DNA from: Cupriavidus basilensis
Lineage (GTDB): Bacteria > Pseudomonadota > Gammaproteobacteria > Burkholderiales > Burkholderiaceae
Assembly (NCBI RefSeq): GCF_000876015.1
Contig: NZ_BBQM01000013.1
Location: forward strand, 62,001-126,000
Direction: 5' to 3'
DNA length: 64,000 nt
Both the position numbers and the translations under genes were made by a program. Positions 33,400 through 41,878 of this stretch are shown piece after piece. How positions within the stretch are numbered: the stretch's first letter is position 1; every line of letters begins with the position of its first letter. Under the pieces are notes generated by a model. That model saw only the letters and a program-made list of their open reading frames with translations, did not search any database and was not told the origin of the DNA.

Positions 33400-34218
33400 A
33401 TGGACCGCACTGCGGCCGCCGCGCCCCGCGAGGGCGTGGCCATCAACAACGTTTCCAAGCTGTACTACACGCGCGCGGGCGACGCCGTCGAGGCGCTGCG
33501 CCCGGTCTCGCTGGACATCGCCGCGGGCGAGTTCGTCGCGCTGATCGGCCCGTCGGGCTGCGGCAAGAGCACGCTGCTCAATATCGTGGCCGGCTTCGAG
33601 GCGCCCAGCGCCGGCTCGGTGCTGGTCGACGGCGACAAGGTCGTGCGGCCCGACATGCGGCGCGGCATGGTGTTCCAGCAGTACGCGCTGTTCCCGTGGC
33701 TCAGCATCCGCGACAACATCGCCTTCGGCCTGCGCCAGCAGGGCATGCCGCGCAAGGAGCGCGAGGCGGTGGCCAACCGCTACCTCGAACTGGTGGGGCT
33801 GGCCGAGTTCGGCGACGCGCGCCCCGACGCGCTCTCCGGCGGCATGAAGCAGCGCGTGGCGCTGGCGCGGGTGTTCGCCACCGAGCCGAGCACGATCCTG
33901 ATGGACGAGCCGTTCGGCGCGCTCGACGCGCTCACGCGCGGCTTCCTGCAGCAGGAGCTGCTGCGCATCTGGCGCGAGCACCGCAAGACGGTGCTGCTGG
34001 TGACGCACTCGGTGCAGGAGGCGCTGTTCCTGGCCACGCGCGTGGTGGTCATGACCAGCCGGCCCGGGCGCATCAAGCTCGACCAGCGCGTGGACCTGCC
34101 CTACCCGCGCGCGCTCGCCACGCCCGGCTTCCGCGAACTGGAGGCCAATATCCTGACCGCGCTCGACGACGAGCTGCGCAAGACCTACGGCAGCGCGCCG
34201 GCGATGGTATCGGACTGA
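33400..34218 (+). CDS. ABC transporter ATP-binding protein, SsuB/TauB type
   Basis: 272 aa. Walker A GPSGCGKST near residue 51, Q-loop VFQQYALFPWLS, ABC signature LSGGMKQRVALAR and Walker B ILMDEPFGALDALTR, with the switch histidine in VTHSVQEALFLATRV. The signature and D-loop are those of the nitrate/sulfonate/taurine ATPases. It provides the energy for the permease encoded just upstream; the amidase gene begins 7 bp after its stop, so import and hydrolysis are expressed together. Confidence 0.94.
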   Translation: MDRTAAAAPREGVAINNVSKLYYTRAGDAVEALRPVSLDIAAGEFVALIGPSGCGKSTLLNIVAGFEAPSAGSVLVDGDKVVRPDMRRGMVFQQYALFPWLSIRDNIAFGLRQQGMPRKEREAVANRYLELVGLAEFGDARPDALSGGMKQRVALARVFATEPSTILMDEPFGALDALTRGFLQQELLRIWREHRKTVLLVTHSVQEALFLATRVVVMTSRPGRIKLDQRVDLPYPRALATPGFRELEANILTALDDELRKTYGSAPAMVSD

Positions 34219-34225
34219 CCACGAC

Positions 34226-35506
34226 ATGCTTTCCCAAGATTCATTCCAGCCCGCGCCGGCCAGCGTGCGCGAGCGCATCGCCGCCACGCTGGTGCGCACG
34301 CGCCAGCGCGACCGCACGCTGCACGCCTTCATCGAGCTCGATGCGGCGCGCGCCGCGCGCCGCGCGGCGGAACTCGACGCCCTGCCGCCGCGCGCGCGCG
34401 GCCCGCTGCACGGCATGCCCGTGGCCGTGAAGGAGATCATCGACATGGCCGGCGCGCTGTGCGCGTGGGGCTCGCCGCTGCACGCGGGGCGCCGGCCCGC
34501 GCGGGATGCGCTGCTGGTACAGCGCCTGGCCGCGGCCGGCGCGGTGCCGGTCGGCGTCACCGCCTCCACCGAATACGCGCTGGCGGCGGCCGCCGCGACC
34601 GTGCATCCGCGCGACGCGCGGCGCTCGCCGGGCGCGTCCTCGAGCGGCTCCGCCGCGGCGGTCGGCGCCGGGCTGGTGCCGCTCGCGCTCGGCACGCAGA
34701 CCATTGGCTCGGTCATCCGCCCCGCGGCCTATTGCGGCGTGGTGGGGTTCAAGCCGAGCTTCGGGCGCTATCCCACCGATGGCATCCTCTGCCTCTCGGC
34801 GCGGCTCGACCACGCCGGCGTGCTGGCCGCGCGCGTGGCCGACGTGATCGCCGCGGACGCGGTGCTGGCCGGCATCGCCGCGCCGGCGTCGCTGCTAGCC
34901 GCAGCGCATGGCGCCACCCCCGCGCTGCGCGTGCTGCAGCCGTGGTTCGGCGAGGAAGTGTCCGCGGCAGTGTCGTCGACGCTCGACGGCGCATACCAGC
35001 GCCTGCGCGGCGCCGGCTTCGGCCTCGCGCCGCTGTCGGTGGACGCCGGCATCGCCGCCGCCGAGACCGGCCTGACCGACACGCTGCTGACCTTCGAGCT
35101 GGCCCGGCGCCACGGCGCCGCGCTGCGCGCGGCACCCGACAAGGTGTCGGCGAAGCTGCTGGCGATGGCCGAGCGCGGCGCGCGCGTGAGCGCGGCGCGC
35201 TTCGACGAAGCCGTGCGCGAGCAGGCCGCGCTGTCGGCGCGCCTCGACGCCATGCTGCGCCCCGGCGAGATCGCGCTGGCGCCGGCCACGGTGGGCACCG
35301 CGCCGCTGCTGCCGGAGGGCTCCGGCTCGCGCGCGCCGCAGCGGCTGTGGACGCTGGCCGGCATGCCGGCGCTGACGCTGCCGGCGGGCACGCACGGCGG
35401 CCTGCCGGTGGGCCTGCAACTGATCGGCCGCCGTGGCGAGGATGCGGCGCTGCTGGCCGCCGCCGCGCGCATCGAAGCCGTGCTCGGCGCCGCGTCTCAT
35501 GGCTAG
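34226..35506 (+). CDS. Amidase signature family hydrolase
   Basis: 426 aa cytosolic hydrolase of the amidase-signature family. The Ser-cisSer-Lys triad can be placed: Lys69 in VAVKEIID, the cis-serine Ser138 or Ser139 in PGASSSGSAAA, and the nucleophile Ser162 in TIGSVIRPAAYCG. The family hydrolyses amides, biurets and aryl carbamates; AtzE-like and glutamyl-amidase relatives share this length. It is encoded 7 bp after the ABC ATPase and overlaps the exporter gene by 8 bp. It therefore likely acts on what the importer brings in, releasing ammonia or an amine. The substrate is unknown. Confidence 0.88.
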   Translation: MLSQDSFQPAPASVRERIAATLVRTRQRDRTLHAFIELDAARAARRAAELDALPPRARGPLHGMPVAVKEIIDMAGALCAWGSPLHAGRRPARDALLVQRLAAAGAVPVGVTASTEYALAAAAATVHPRDARRSPGASSSGSAAAVGAGLVPLALGTQTIGSVIRPAAYCGVVGFKPSFGRYPTDGILCLSARLDHAGVLAARVADVIAADAVLAGIAAPASLLAAAHGATPALRVLQPWFGEEVSAAVSSTLDGAYQRLRGAGFGLAPLSVDAGIAAAETGLTDTLLTFELARRHGAALRAAPDKVSAKLLAMAERGARVSAARFDEAVREQAALSARLDAMLRPGEIALAPATVGTAPLLPEGSGSRAPQRLWTLAGMPALTLPAGTHGGLPVGLQLIGRRGEDAALLAAAARIEAVLGAASHG

Positions 35507-36242
35507 CCCGGCCTGGATGCCGCTGGCGGCGACCACCCTGATCGTGTTCTCGGGCACGCTCGTGCGGGCGGTCTCGGGGCTCGGCTTCTCGCTCGTCGCC
35601 GTGCCGCTGCTGTCGCTGGTCTGGACGCCGGCCCAGGCCGTGGCGATCGCCGTGCTGTTCCAGACGCTGAGCGCGCTGCCGCTGGTCGCGGCCGAATACC
35701 GCGACATCGACTGGCGCCTGCTCGCGCGCATCTGCGCGGGCGGGCTGGCCGGCATGCTGCCCGGGCTCGCCCTGCTGCAATGGCTGCCCGAGCCCGCGAT
35801 GCGCGTGGCGCTGGCGGCCATCCTGCTGCTGTCGGTGGCGCTCATCGTGGTGGGGCGGCGCTTGATCCGCAACATGACGCCGGCGCGCATCCTGCTGGTG
35901 GGCCTGTGCGCCGGCGTCGCGCAGGGCATGGCCGGGGTGTCGGGGCCGCCGCTGATGGCGGGCCTGATGGCGATGCCCGGGCTCGACCCGCGTACCATCC
36001 GGCTCACCGCCACCTCGGTGTTCCTGATCCTCGGGCTGGTGTCGGTCGCCACGCTGGGGTGGCATGGCGCCTTCGGCGTCATGGCGCCGGGCAGCTACGC
36101 GATCGCCACCGCGGGCATGGTGGGCGGCCATCTGGCCGGGGAACGGCTGTTCGCGCTGGCCGGCGCGGCCGGCTTCCGCCGTTACGTATTGCTGGTATTG
36201 TTCGCGTCCGCGCTGCTGACGCTGGCGCCTTTGTGGCGATAG
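35499..36242 (+). CDS. Sulfite exporter TauE/SafE family membrane protein
   Basis: 247 aa, about seven to eight helices. TauE/SafE features are VRAVSGLGFSLVAVPLLSL in the first helix and a second internal repeat with GLCAGVAQGMAGVSGPPLMAGLM. Characterised members export sulfite, sulfoacetate or other small anions after desulfonation; others take up anions. It starts inside the end of the amidase gene. With a sulfonate-type importer and an amidase, it may remove sulfite or an organic acid by-product. Confidence 0.88.
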   Translation: MASPAWMPLAATTLIVFSGTLVRAVSGLGFSLVAVPLLSLVWTPAQAVAIAVLFQTLSALPLVAAEYRDIDWRLLARICAGGLAGMLPGLALLQWLPEPAMRVALAAILLLSVALIVVGRRLIRNMTPARILLVGLCAGVAQGMAGVSGPPLMAGLMAMPGLDPRTIRLTATSVFLILGLVSVATLGWHGAFGVMAPGSYAIATAGMVGGHLAGERLFALAGAAGFRRYVLLVLFASALLTLAPLWR

Positions 36243-36252
36243 GATCTTGTCG

Positions 36253-37038
36253 ATGATGGATATGGAAGACCAGGAGCGCGCCCGCACCACGGGTTCGGCG
36301 CTCGAAAAGGCGGTGGGCATCCTGGAGACTCTGGGAGAGCAGGTGCGCGGCCTGAGCCTGGCCGAACTGGCCGAATTCACCGGCATGCCGAAGCAGACCG
36401 TGCACCGCATCGTGCGCCAGCTCGAGGAGCTGGACCTGCTCGCGCGCGAGGCCGGCGGCGACCGCTTCATCTTCGGCGCCCGCCTGCGCCAGCTCGGCGT
36501 GGCGGCGCTGTCGGCGCCGCGCCAGTCGCTGGCCACGCGCCAGATCCTCACCGAGCTGGTGGACGAGATCGGCGAGACCTGCAACATCGGCGTGCTCGAC
36601 GGGGAGGAAGTCCTGTACGTCGACCGCGTCGAATGCCACTGGCCGCTGCGCGTGCAGCTGCGCCCGGGCAGCCGCGTGCCGTCCCACTGCACCGCGATCG
36701 GCAAGCTGCTGCTCGCCCACCTGTCCGGCGCGCAGCGCCGCGAGCTGCTGCCGCGCCTCGCGCTGACCGCCTACACGCGCAATACGCTCGCCACCGTGCC
36801 GGCGCTCGAAGCCGCGCTGGCGCAGATCCGCAGCCAGGGTTACGCCATCAACCAGGAGGAAGACTCGCTCGGCCTCAACGCGATGGCGGTGCCGGTGCGC
36901 GACGCGGCGGGCAAGGTGCTGGCGGGGCTCGCGGTCCACGCGCCCAGCGCGCGGCTGCCGCTCGACGAGATGCTGGCCCGGCGCCCGCTGCTGGAGGCCG
37001 CGGCCGGCCGGGTGGCGTCGGTGCTGTTCAACGCCTGA
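36253..37038 (+). CDS. IclR-family transcriptional regulator
   Basis: 261 aa. Winged helix (SLAELAEFTGMPKQTVHRIVRQLEELDLL, residues about 36-64, in parts). The IclR effector domain has GVLDGEEVLYVDRVE, PGSRVPSHCTAIGKLLLAHL and the late GYAINQEEDSLGLNAMAVPV. The ATG at 36253 has AGGA 8 bp upstream; a TTG at 36247 in the same frame was rejected. It lies 10 bp after the TauE-type gene, so it closes the ABC-amidase-TauE operon. The inverted repeat at 31518-31562 is its probable target. Confidence 0.92.
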   Translation: MMDMEDQERARTTGSALEKAVGILETLGEQVRGLSLAELAEFTGMPKQTVHRIVRQLEELDLLAREAGGDRFIFGARLRQLGVAALSAPRQSLATRQILTELVDEIGETCNIGVLDGEEVLYVDRVECHWPLRVQLRPGSRVPSHCTAIGKLLLAHLSGAQRRELLPRLALTAYTRNTLATVPALEAALAQIRSQGYAINQEEDSLGLNAMAVPVRDAAGKVLAGLAVHAPSARLPLDEMLARRPLLEAAAGRVASVLFNA

Positions 37039-37106
37039 GCGCCCGGCGCGCGCGACGCGAGGCGGCGCGCGTCGACGCGAAGCGCGGGCGACCCCCGCGC
37101 GCCGCG

Positions 37107-38081
37107 TCACGAACTCTGGATGCCCCGCTTGCGGATGAAGTCGCCCCAGACCTTCGACTCGGACACGGCGCGCTGCCTGATGGCCTCGGCCGAGCCCACG
37201 ACCGGGAAGAGGTAGAGCGAAGCCAGCTTCGCCTTGATCTGCGGGTCCGCCAGCGCGGACTGCACGGCGGCGTTCAGGCGGGTCACGACCTTCGGGTCCA
37301 TGCCGGCCGGGCCCACCAGCGCGTACCAGCTCGGCATGAGCGGCGCGTCGATGCCGGCCTCCTTCAGCGTCGGCACGTTCGGCAGCTCCTTGACGCGGTG
37401 CGGCCCGACGATCGCGACCGGCACCACCGTCCCTCCCGTCACCTGCGGCAGCGCCGCGCCGAGCACGCTGACCATCGCATCCACCTCGCCCGCCACCACG
37501 CCGGTCAGCGCCGGGCCGGAGCCCTTGTAGGCGACGTGGGTCATCTTCAGGTCCAGCTTGTCCGCCACCACTTCCATCGCCAGGTGCGTGGAGTTGCCGA
37601 CGCCGGCGCTGCTGAACGTCAGCCCGCCCGGCTTCTGCCTGGCCTTGTCGATGAAGCTCCGCGCCGACGTGATGCCGCTGGCCTTGCTGGCCACCAGCAC
37701 GAACGGCGTGTCGACGACCGGCGAGATGAACGTGTAGTCCTTCTGCGGGTTGTACGGCAGCGACGCATACAGGTGCGGGTTGAAGCTGATCTGCGACACG
37801 CCCGTGAGCAGCACGGTATAGCCATCCGGCTGCGCCTTGGCGACCGTGCTCATGGCGACGATGCCGTTCGCGCCCGGCCGGTTGTCGACGACGATGGTCT
37901 GCCCGAGGTCCTGCGACAGGCGGTCGGAAAGCAGCCGCGCCACGACGTCGCCGCCCGAGCCCGCGGACTGCGGCACGATCATCCGGATCGGCCGGCTCGG
38001 AAACGCATCCTCGGCCTGCGCGGCACCATGACACATGGCCGCCGAGGCAATGAACGCAGAAGCAATCAAACGTCGGTACAT
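37107..38081 (-). CDS. Bug-family tripartite tricarboxylate transporter substrate-binding protein
   Basis: 324 aa. Signal peptide about residues 1-24 (CHGAAQAED). The mature part begins FPSRPIRMIVPQSAGSGGDVVARLL, the Bug signature. Further typical segments are VVDNRPGANGIVAMSTVAKAQPDGYT and HVAYKGSGPALTGVVAGEVDAM (in parts). Bug proteins bind carboxylates or amides for a TctA-TctB permease, or act as sensors. No tctA or tctB is in the window. ATG at 38081 has GGGAG 7 bp upstream; a GTG at 38087 in frame was rejected. Divergent from the CocE-type hydrolase. Confidence 0.9.
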   Translation of the reverse strand: MYRRLIASAFIASAAMCHGAAQAEDAFPSRPIRMIVPQSAGSGGDVVARLLSDRLSQDLGQTIVVDNRPGANGIVAMSTVAKAQPDGYTVLLTGVSQISFNPHLYASLPYNPQKDYTFISPVVDTPFVLVASKASGITSARSFIDKARQKPGGLTFSSAGVGNSTHLAMEVVADKLDLKMTHVAYKGSGPALTGVVAGEVDAMVSVLGAALPQVTGGTVVPVAIVGPHRVKELPNVPTLKEAGIDAPLMPSWYALVGPAGMDPKVVTRLNAAVQSALADPQIKAKLASLYLFPVVGSAEAIRQRAVSESKVWGDFIRKRGIQSS

Positions 38082-38177
38082 CAACACTCTCCCATCGAAG
38101 CGAAGCCAATCACGGAATTTTCATAGCGATGGTATGGATACGCACGCCGAACAACCAATACGGATTGTCGATGCCAA

Positions 38178-38194
38178 CATAGGCAAAGGCTATG
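38178..38194. promoter_or_regulatory. Dyad CATAGG-N5-GCTATG, first copy
   Basis: CATAGGCAAAGGCTATG is an imperfect 17-bp dyad, 97 bp upstream of the Bug-protein start on the minus strand. It shares its arms and spacing with the copy at 38341-38361, suggesting one regulator controls the divergent pair, possibly the LysR product of 40413-41399. Confidence 0.5.
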
Positions 38195-38340
38195 CCCCCG
38201 GGAAACCATGACGCGCCTGCCCGCCGGTGGGGCACGGACGCGCCATTGCAATGCAGCCCCGCGGCGCGGCGCACAGAACGAGTGCGCGAATGCGCGAGGC
38301 CAGTCATGCTCCGGCGCGCGGGCGCCCACGAAACCGCATC

Positions 38341-38361
38341 GTCATAGGACCAGCCTATGAC
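38341..38361. promoter_or_regulatory. Dyad GTCATAGG-N5-CCTATGAC, second copy
   Basis: GTCATAGG and CCTATGAC are exact reverse complements with a 5-bp ACCAG spacer. The 17-bp core CATAGG-N5-CCTATG matches the site at 38178. It lies about 110 bp before the hydrolase start. Confidence 0.6.
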
Positions 38362-38471
38362 CGGATCGGAATTTCGTCTTTCCGGATGGCGCGCCGCGCT
38401 CCGTACCATGACTGCCGTCATCCCGGGCCCCCCCCCCGGGCCCTCGGCCCTCACGCAAGAGCGCACAAGTC

Positions 38472-40343
38472 ATGTCCGACATCGATACCCGCGGCAACGC
38501 GTGGCTGACGCCACCGTCCGCCTACCTGGCAAGCCGCCCGTCCACCTTCTCCGTTCCGGCCCGCCCGGCGTCGCGCTACCTGCCGATGCGGGACGGCTGC
38601 CGCCTCGCCGCCGACATCTACGTCCCGCAGCCGCTGCCGGGCCAAGCCGCGCCGCGGACGTTCCCGACCGTCGTCATCTTCACGCCGTACTACCGGCGCT
38701 TCCGCCTGTCGGGCGCGGGCGCCGAGCCCAGCCCCAATACCGCGAAGTACCGCGACGCATTCGTGCCCAGGGGCTATGCGGTCGTGGTGGTGGACGTGCG
38801 CGGCACCGGCGCGAGCTTCGGCACGCGCGACGCGCTGCGCTCGCCCACCGAACGCGACGACTATTACGAAGTGGCCGAATGGATCGCCGGCCAGCCCTGG
38901 TCGAACGGGAAGATCGGCTCCACGGGCATTTCCTACCTGGGCGCCGCCGCGTGCTTTCTCGCCAGCACGGGCCACCCCGCGGTCAAGGCGATCGCGCCGC
39001 TGTTCTCGGTGTCCGACATCTACAGCGAGCAGCTCTATCCGGGCGGCATGCTGTCCAAGGTCTGGGTGGAAGCCTACGACGAGCTGATGCTCGCGCTAGA
39101 CCAGGACCGCCGCGACCTGGTGGCCGGGTTTCCTTATTTCGACGACCCGCGCTTCGCGGGCCCCGAGCGCTGCGACGAGGACCTGGACGGCGCGCTCGTC
39201 GCGGCGGCCATCGCCGAGCACCGCAACAACTTCACGCTGGCCGACCTGGCGCCGGAATTCGCCTTCCGCGACGGCGCGGCGTTCCACGATGCGTCGCTCG
39301 ACTCGGGAAGCTGCAGCCCCTATCGCTACCTGGACGGCATCGCGCCGGACGTGTCGGTGTATTCGATCTCGGGCTGGTACGACGGCGGCGGCTACGCCAA
39401 CGGCGCCATCACGCGCTTCCTGTCGCTGCCGTCGAACGACAGCCGCCTGCTGCTGGGCCCGTGGGACCACGGGGCCCGCACCAACGTCTCGCCGTGGCGC
39501 GACCACGCCGCGTCGGATTTCCCGCTGCTGGGCGAAGTCCTGCGATTCTTCGATCACCACCTGCTCGGCCTGCCGACCGGCCTCGAACGCGAAGCCCGCG
39601 TGCACTACCACAGCATCCACGACGACCGCTGGCAGCCGGCGGACACGTGGCCGCCGGCGCCGGATGCCACGCGGCTCTACCTGGCCGGGGACGGCACGCT
39701 TGCCGACACGCCGGCGCCCGCGCCGACGGAAGTGCGCGTCCAGGTCAGCTTCGACTGGACCACCGGCCGGCAGACGCGCTACGAGCGCCTGGGCGCGCTC
39801 AACATCGAGGACTACTACGCCGACTGGGGCCGGCGCGAAGCCGCGCTGCCCCACTTCGATTCCGCGCCGCTGGCGTCGCCGCTGGCGATCGCCGGCCACG
39901 TGGTGGCCCATCTCCGCGTGGCGTCGTCGCAGCCCGACGCGGCGCTCTTCGTCTACCTGTCGGAGGTGGAAGCGAACGGCACGGTCCGCTACATCACCGA
40001 GGGCATGCTGCGCGCGTCCCACCGGAAGCTGGAGCCGTGCCCCGCGGAGTACCGCACCACGTGGCCATATCGCGCGCACCGCCGCGCCGAGGCCGAGCTC
40101 CTGACGCCCGGCGCCGCCGTGCCGCTCACGTTCGCGCTCCTGCCGGTGGCGTGGACGCTGGCGGCCGGCAGCCGCCTGCGCGTGTCCGTCGCCGGGGCCG
40201 ACCGCGGCCATTTCCCGCCGGTTCCACTCGGCCGCCCGCCGCTGCTGACCCTGACGATGGGCGGCGGCGAAGGCTGCCATCTCGACGTGCCGGTGGCGGA
40301 TCCTGCCGCGGGTCCCGCCGCCGACCCTGCCGGCGGGCGCTAG
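38472..40343 (+). CDS. CocE/NonD-family alpha/beta hydrolase (X-Pro dipeptidyl-peptidase S15 type)
   Basis: 623 aa. The N-terminal alpha/beta-hydrolase domain starts with the block YLPMRDGCRLAADIYVP. It has the oxyanion-tyrosine motif FTPYYRR and VDVRGTGASFG. The nucleophile is Ser154 in STGISYLG. The catalytic Asp and His fit GWYDGGGYANG and GPWDHGART. A C-terminal jelly-roll domain runs from about residue 420, as in cocaine esterase. No signal peptide is evident. Members cleave esters or amides such as cocaine and glutaryl-7-ACA. The substrate here is unknown; it is divergent from a Bug-protein gene and followed by a LysR gene. Confidence 0.9.
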   Translation: MSDIDTRGNAWLTPPSAYLASRPSTFSVPARPASRYLPMRDGCRLAADIYVPQPLPGQAAPRTFPTVVIFTPYYRRFRLSGAGAEPSPNTAKYRDAFVPRGYAVVVVDVRGTGASFGTRDALRSPTERDDYYEVAEWIAGQPWSNGKIGSTGISYLGAAACFLASTGHPAVKAIAPLFSVSDIYSEQLYPGGMLSKVWVEAYDELMLALDQDRRDLVAGFPYFDDPRFAGPERCDEDLDGALVAAAIAEHRNNFTLADLAPEFAFRDGAAFHDASLDSGSCSPYRYLDGIAPDVSVYSISGWYDGGGYANGAITRFLSLPSNDSRLLLGPWDHGARTNVSPWRDHAASDFPLLGEVLRFFDHHLLGLPTGLEREARVHYHSIHDDRWQPADTWPPAPDATRLYLAGDGTLADTPAPAPTEVRVQVSFDWTTGRQTRYERLGALNIEDYYADWGRREAALPHFDSAPLASPLAIAGHVVAHLRVASSQPDAALFVYLSEVEANGTVRYITEGMLRASHRKLEPCPAEYRTTWPYRAHRRAEAELLTPGAAVPLTFALLPVAWTLAAGSRLRVSVAGADRGHFPPVPLGRPPLLTLTMGGGEGCHLDVPVADPAAGPAADPAGGR

Positions 40344-40412
40344 CGCCGGCCCGATGCCCGCCCGCCACCCGAGGTGCTAGAGTGGGCATCCGTCCTTCCC
40401 TCCGTCCCCGTC

Positions 40413-41399
40413 ATGGACTTCCGGCAGCTTCGCTATTTCGCGCGCATCGTCGAACTCGAGAGCATCACCGCGGCAGCCGATGCGCTGCATATCGCCCAGC
40501 CGTCGCTGAGCCAGCACGTGGTCAACCTCGAAGCCGAACTGGGCGCGAAGCTGCTGGTGCGCGGACCGTTCGGCGCGCGCCCCACCGAGACCGGCCAGAT
40601 CCTGTACCGGCACGCCAAGATGGTCCTGCGCCAGATGGAGGAAGCGCACGCCGCCGTGCGCCACGGACGCGACGTGCCGTCGGGCCACGTCCGGGTCGGC
40701 CTGCCCACCAGCACCTCCCGCGTGCTGGCCGTGCCGCTGCTGCAATTCGTCAGCGGCAGCGTCCCCGACGTGACCGTCGAGATCGTCGAGGGCAGCAGCG
40801 CCGACCTGGCGGAACTGGTGACGGCGCAGAAGCTCGATCTCTGCATCGCGATGGATGCCCAGCAGCGTCCCAACATGCATCTGGTGCCGCTGCTCGACGA
40901 AGACCTCATGGCCGTCGGCCCCGCCCCGGCGCAGCGCGACACGGCGCTGACGCTGGCTGAAATGGCGGCGCTGCCGTTGCTGCTGCCGAGCTTTCCCAAT
41001 TCGATCCGGGTGCTGACGGACCGGGCGTTCGTCGCCGCCGGACTCGAACTCAAACTCGTGGCGGAAACCAGCGCGACCTCGGTCCTGCTTGCCGCGGTCC
41101 GCGCCGGCATGGGGTGGACGATCCTGCCGTGGAGCGCGCTGGCGACCGAGCACCCGGACGCATTCGCCTGCGTGCCGATTTCCGATTCGTCGCTGGTGCG
41201 GCGCGTGTTCCTGTGCGTGGCGGGCTCCGCGCGCCTGAGCCTGGCCTGCAAGACCGTGGAAGACGCCCTGCTCCGGCTGATCGGCGAGGCCATCGCCACG
41301 CGCACCTGGAAAGGCGTCAGCCCGCTGAGCCGCCTGCTGGGCCAGCGCGACGAGGGCAACGAGGGCGGCGAGGGCAACGGGGACGGCGGGGGCGGCTAG
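40413..41399 (+). CDS. LysR-family transcriptional regulator (Nac/Cbl-like N-terminus)
   Basis: 328 aa. HTH at residues 1-60: MDFRQLRYFARIVELESITAA, then HIAQPSLSQHVVNLEAELGAKL and FGARPTETG. The effector domain has VRVGLPTSTSRVLAVPLL and MGWTILPWSAL. The C-terminus after about residue 300 is a Gly/Glu/Asp-rich tail (EGNEGGEGNGDGGGG) that LysR proteins normally lack and is probably unstructured. It lies 69 bp after the CocE-type gene on the same strand and is the best candidate to bind the paired dyads at 38178 and 38341. Confidence 0.9.
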   Translation: MDFRQLRYFARIVELESITAAADALHIAQPSLSQHVVNLEAELGAKLLVRGPFGARPTETGQILYRHAKMVLRQMEEAHAAVRHGRDVPSGHVRVGLPTSTSRVLAVPLLQFVSGSVPDVTVEIVEGSSADLAELVTAQKLDLCIAMDAQQRPNMHLVPLLDEDLMAVGPAPAQRDTALTLAEMAALPLLLPSFPNSIRVLTDRAFVAAGLELKLVAETSATSVLLAAVRAGMGWTILPWSALATEHPDAFACVPISDSSLVRRVFLCVAGSARLSLACKTVEDALLRLIGEAIATRTWKGVSPLSRLLGQRDEGNEGGEGNGDGGGG

Positions 41400-41878
41400 C
41401 CCCGCGCGTTGCCGCGGATGCGCCGGCCTCGCCGCGCAGCGAAAGCGCGCGCTTCGCGCTCCGCATCTCCGCCCCGGCCGCGCGCATGGGGACGCCATTC
41501 GTGCCATAGCCACGGCGCAAGACCTTCCCGCCCACGCGCGGTGAACCGGTTCGCCCCGCCGATGATCCGCGAGAGAATCGCGCGCGCCACATGCCGCGCC
41601 ACATGCCGCGCGGACATGCCCGCCGGCCGTCACGATGCCCGCGCCCGACGAGCGCCGTTCCACCATTGCCGCACGGCGGCGGGCGCCCGCGCACGTCCCC
41701 CGGCCCCGGTTTGGTGCGGCATGACGAAAAAAACCAACATATCAGCACGCTATTTGAGAAAAAAACGTGGCATAATTTTTGCACAGAAAACTTGAGTACA
41801 CAGAATTTCTCTTGTACTTCCAGGTAGCTCACACCTGGCTGCGTCCGTTCAGATTGGCTACGTTGAAGGAGCTTCACG
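41400..41878. other. 479-bp intergenic region with a sigma-54 promoter
   Basis: No supported gene. The first 300 bp are GC-rich. From 41720 it becomes AT-rich and carries the -24/-12 promoter at 41768-41783. Short frames here lack codon bias and start signals. Confidence 0.6.
41768..41783 (+). promoter_or_regulatory. Sigma-54 (RpoN) -24/-12 promoter upstream of the Bug/GGT operon
   Basis: TGGCATAATTTTTGCA matches the consensus TGGCAYRN4TTGCW at every defined position. Exactly 10 bp lie between the GG (41769-41770) and the GC (41781-41782). It is 96 bp before the Bug-protein ATG at 41879. Sigma-54 promoters need an enhancer-binding activator; none is encoded in the window. It implies nitrogen- or effector-dependent expression of the operon. 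Confidence 0.78.

Larger units (their letters stand above)
38082..38471. other. 390-bp divergent intergenic region (Bug / CocE-type hydrolase)
   Basis: No gene. It contains two related dyads at 38178-38194 and 38341-38361 and presumably the promoters of both flanking genes. No convincing -35/-10 pair was picked out by eye. Confidence 0.55.

Noticed and set aside
32614-34716. A 700-codon antisense frame over the SsuBC-like genes
   Set aside because: It is antisense to clearly homologous transporter genes and shows only His/Arg/Gln-rich shadow sequence with no recognisable domain.
37039-37106. GC-rich palindromic sequence between iclR and the Bug gene as a terminator
   Set aside because: Many alternative short GCGC pairings exist in such sequence and none gives a clear single stem with a T-tract.
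41700-41827. Small open frames in the AT-rich leader before the Bug gene
   Set aside because: No ribosome-binding site, no codon bias, and they overlap the sigma-54 promoter.
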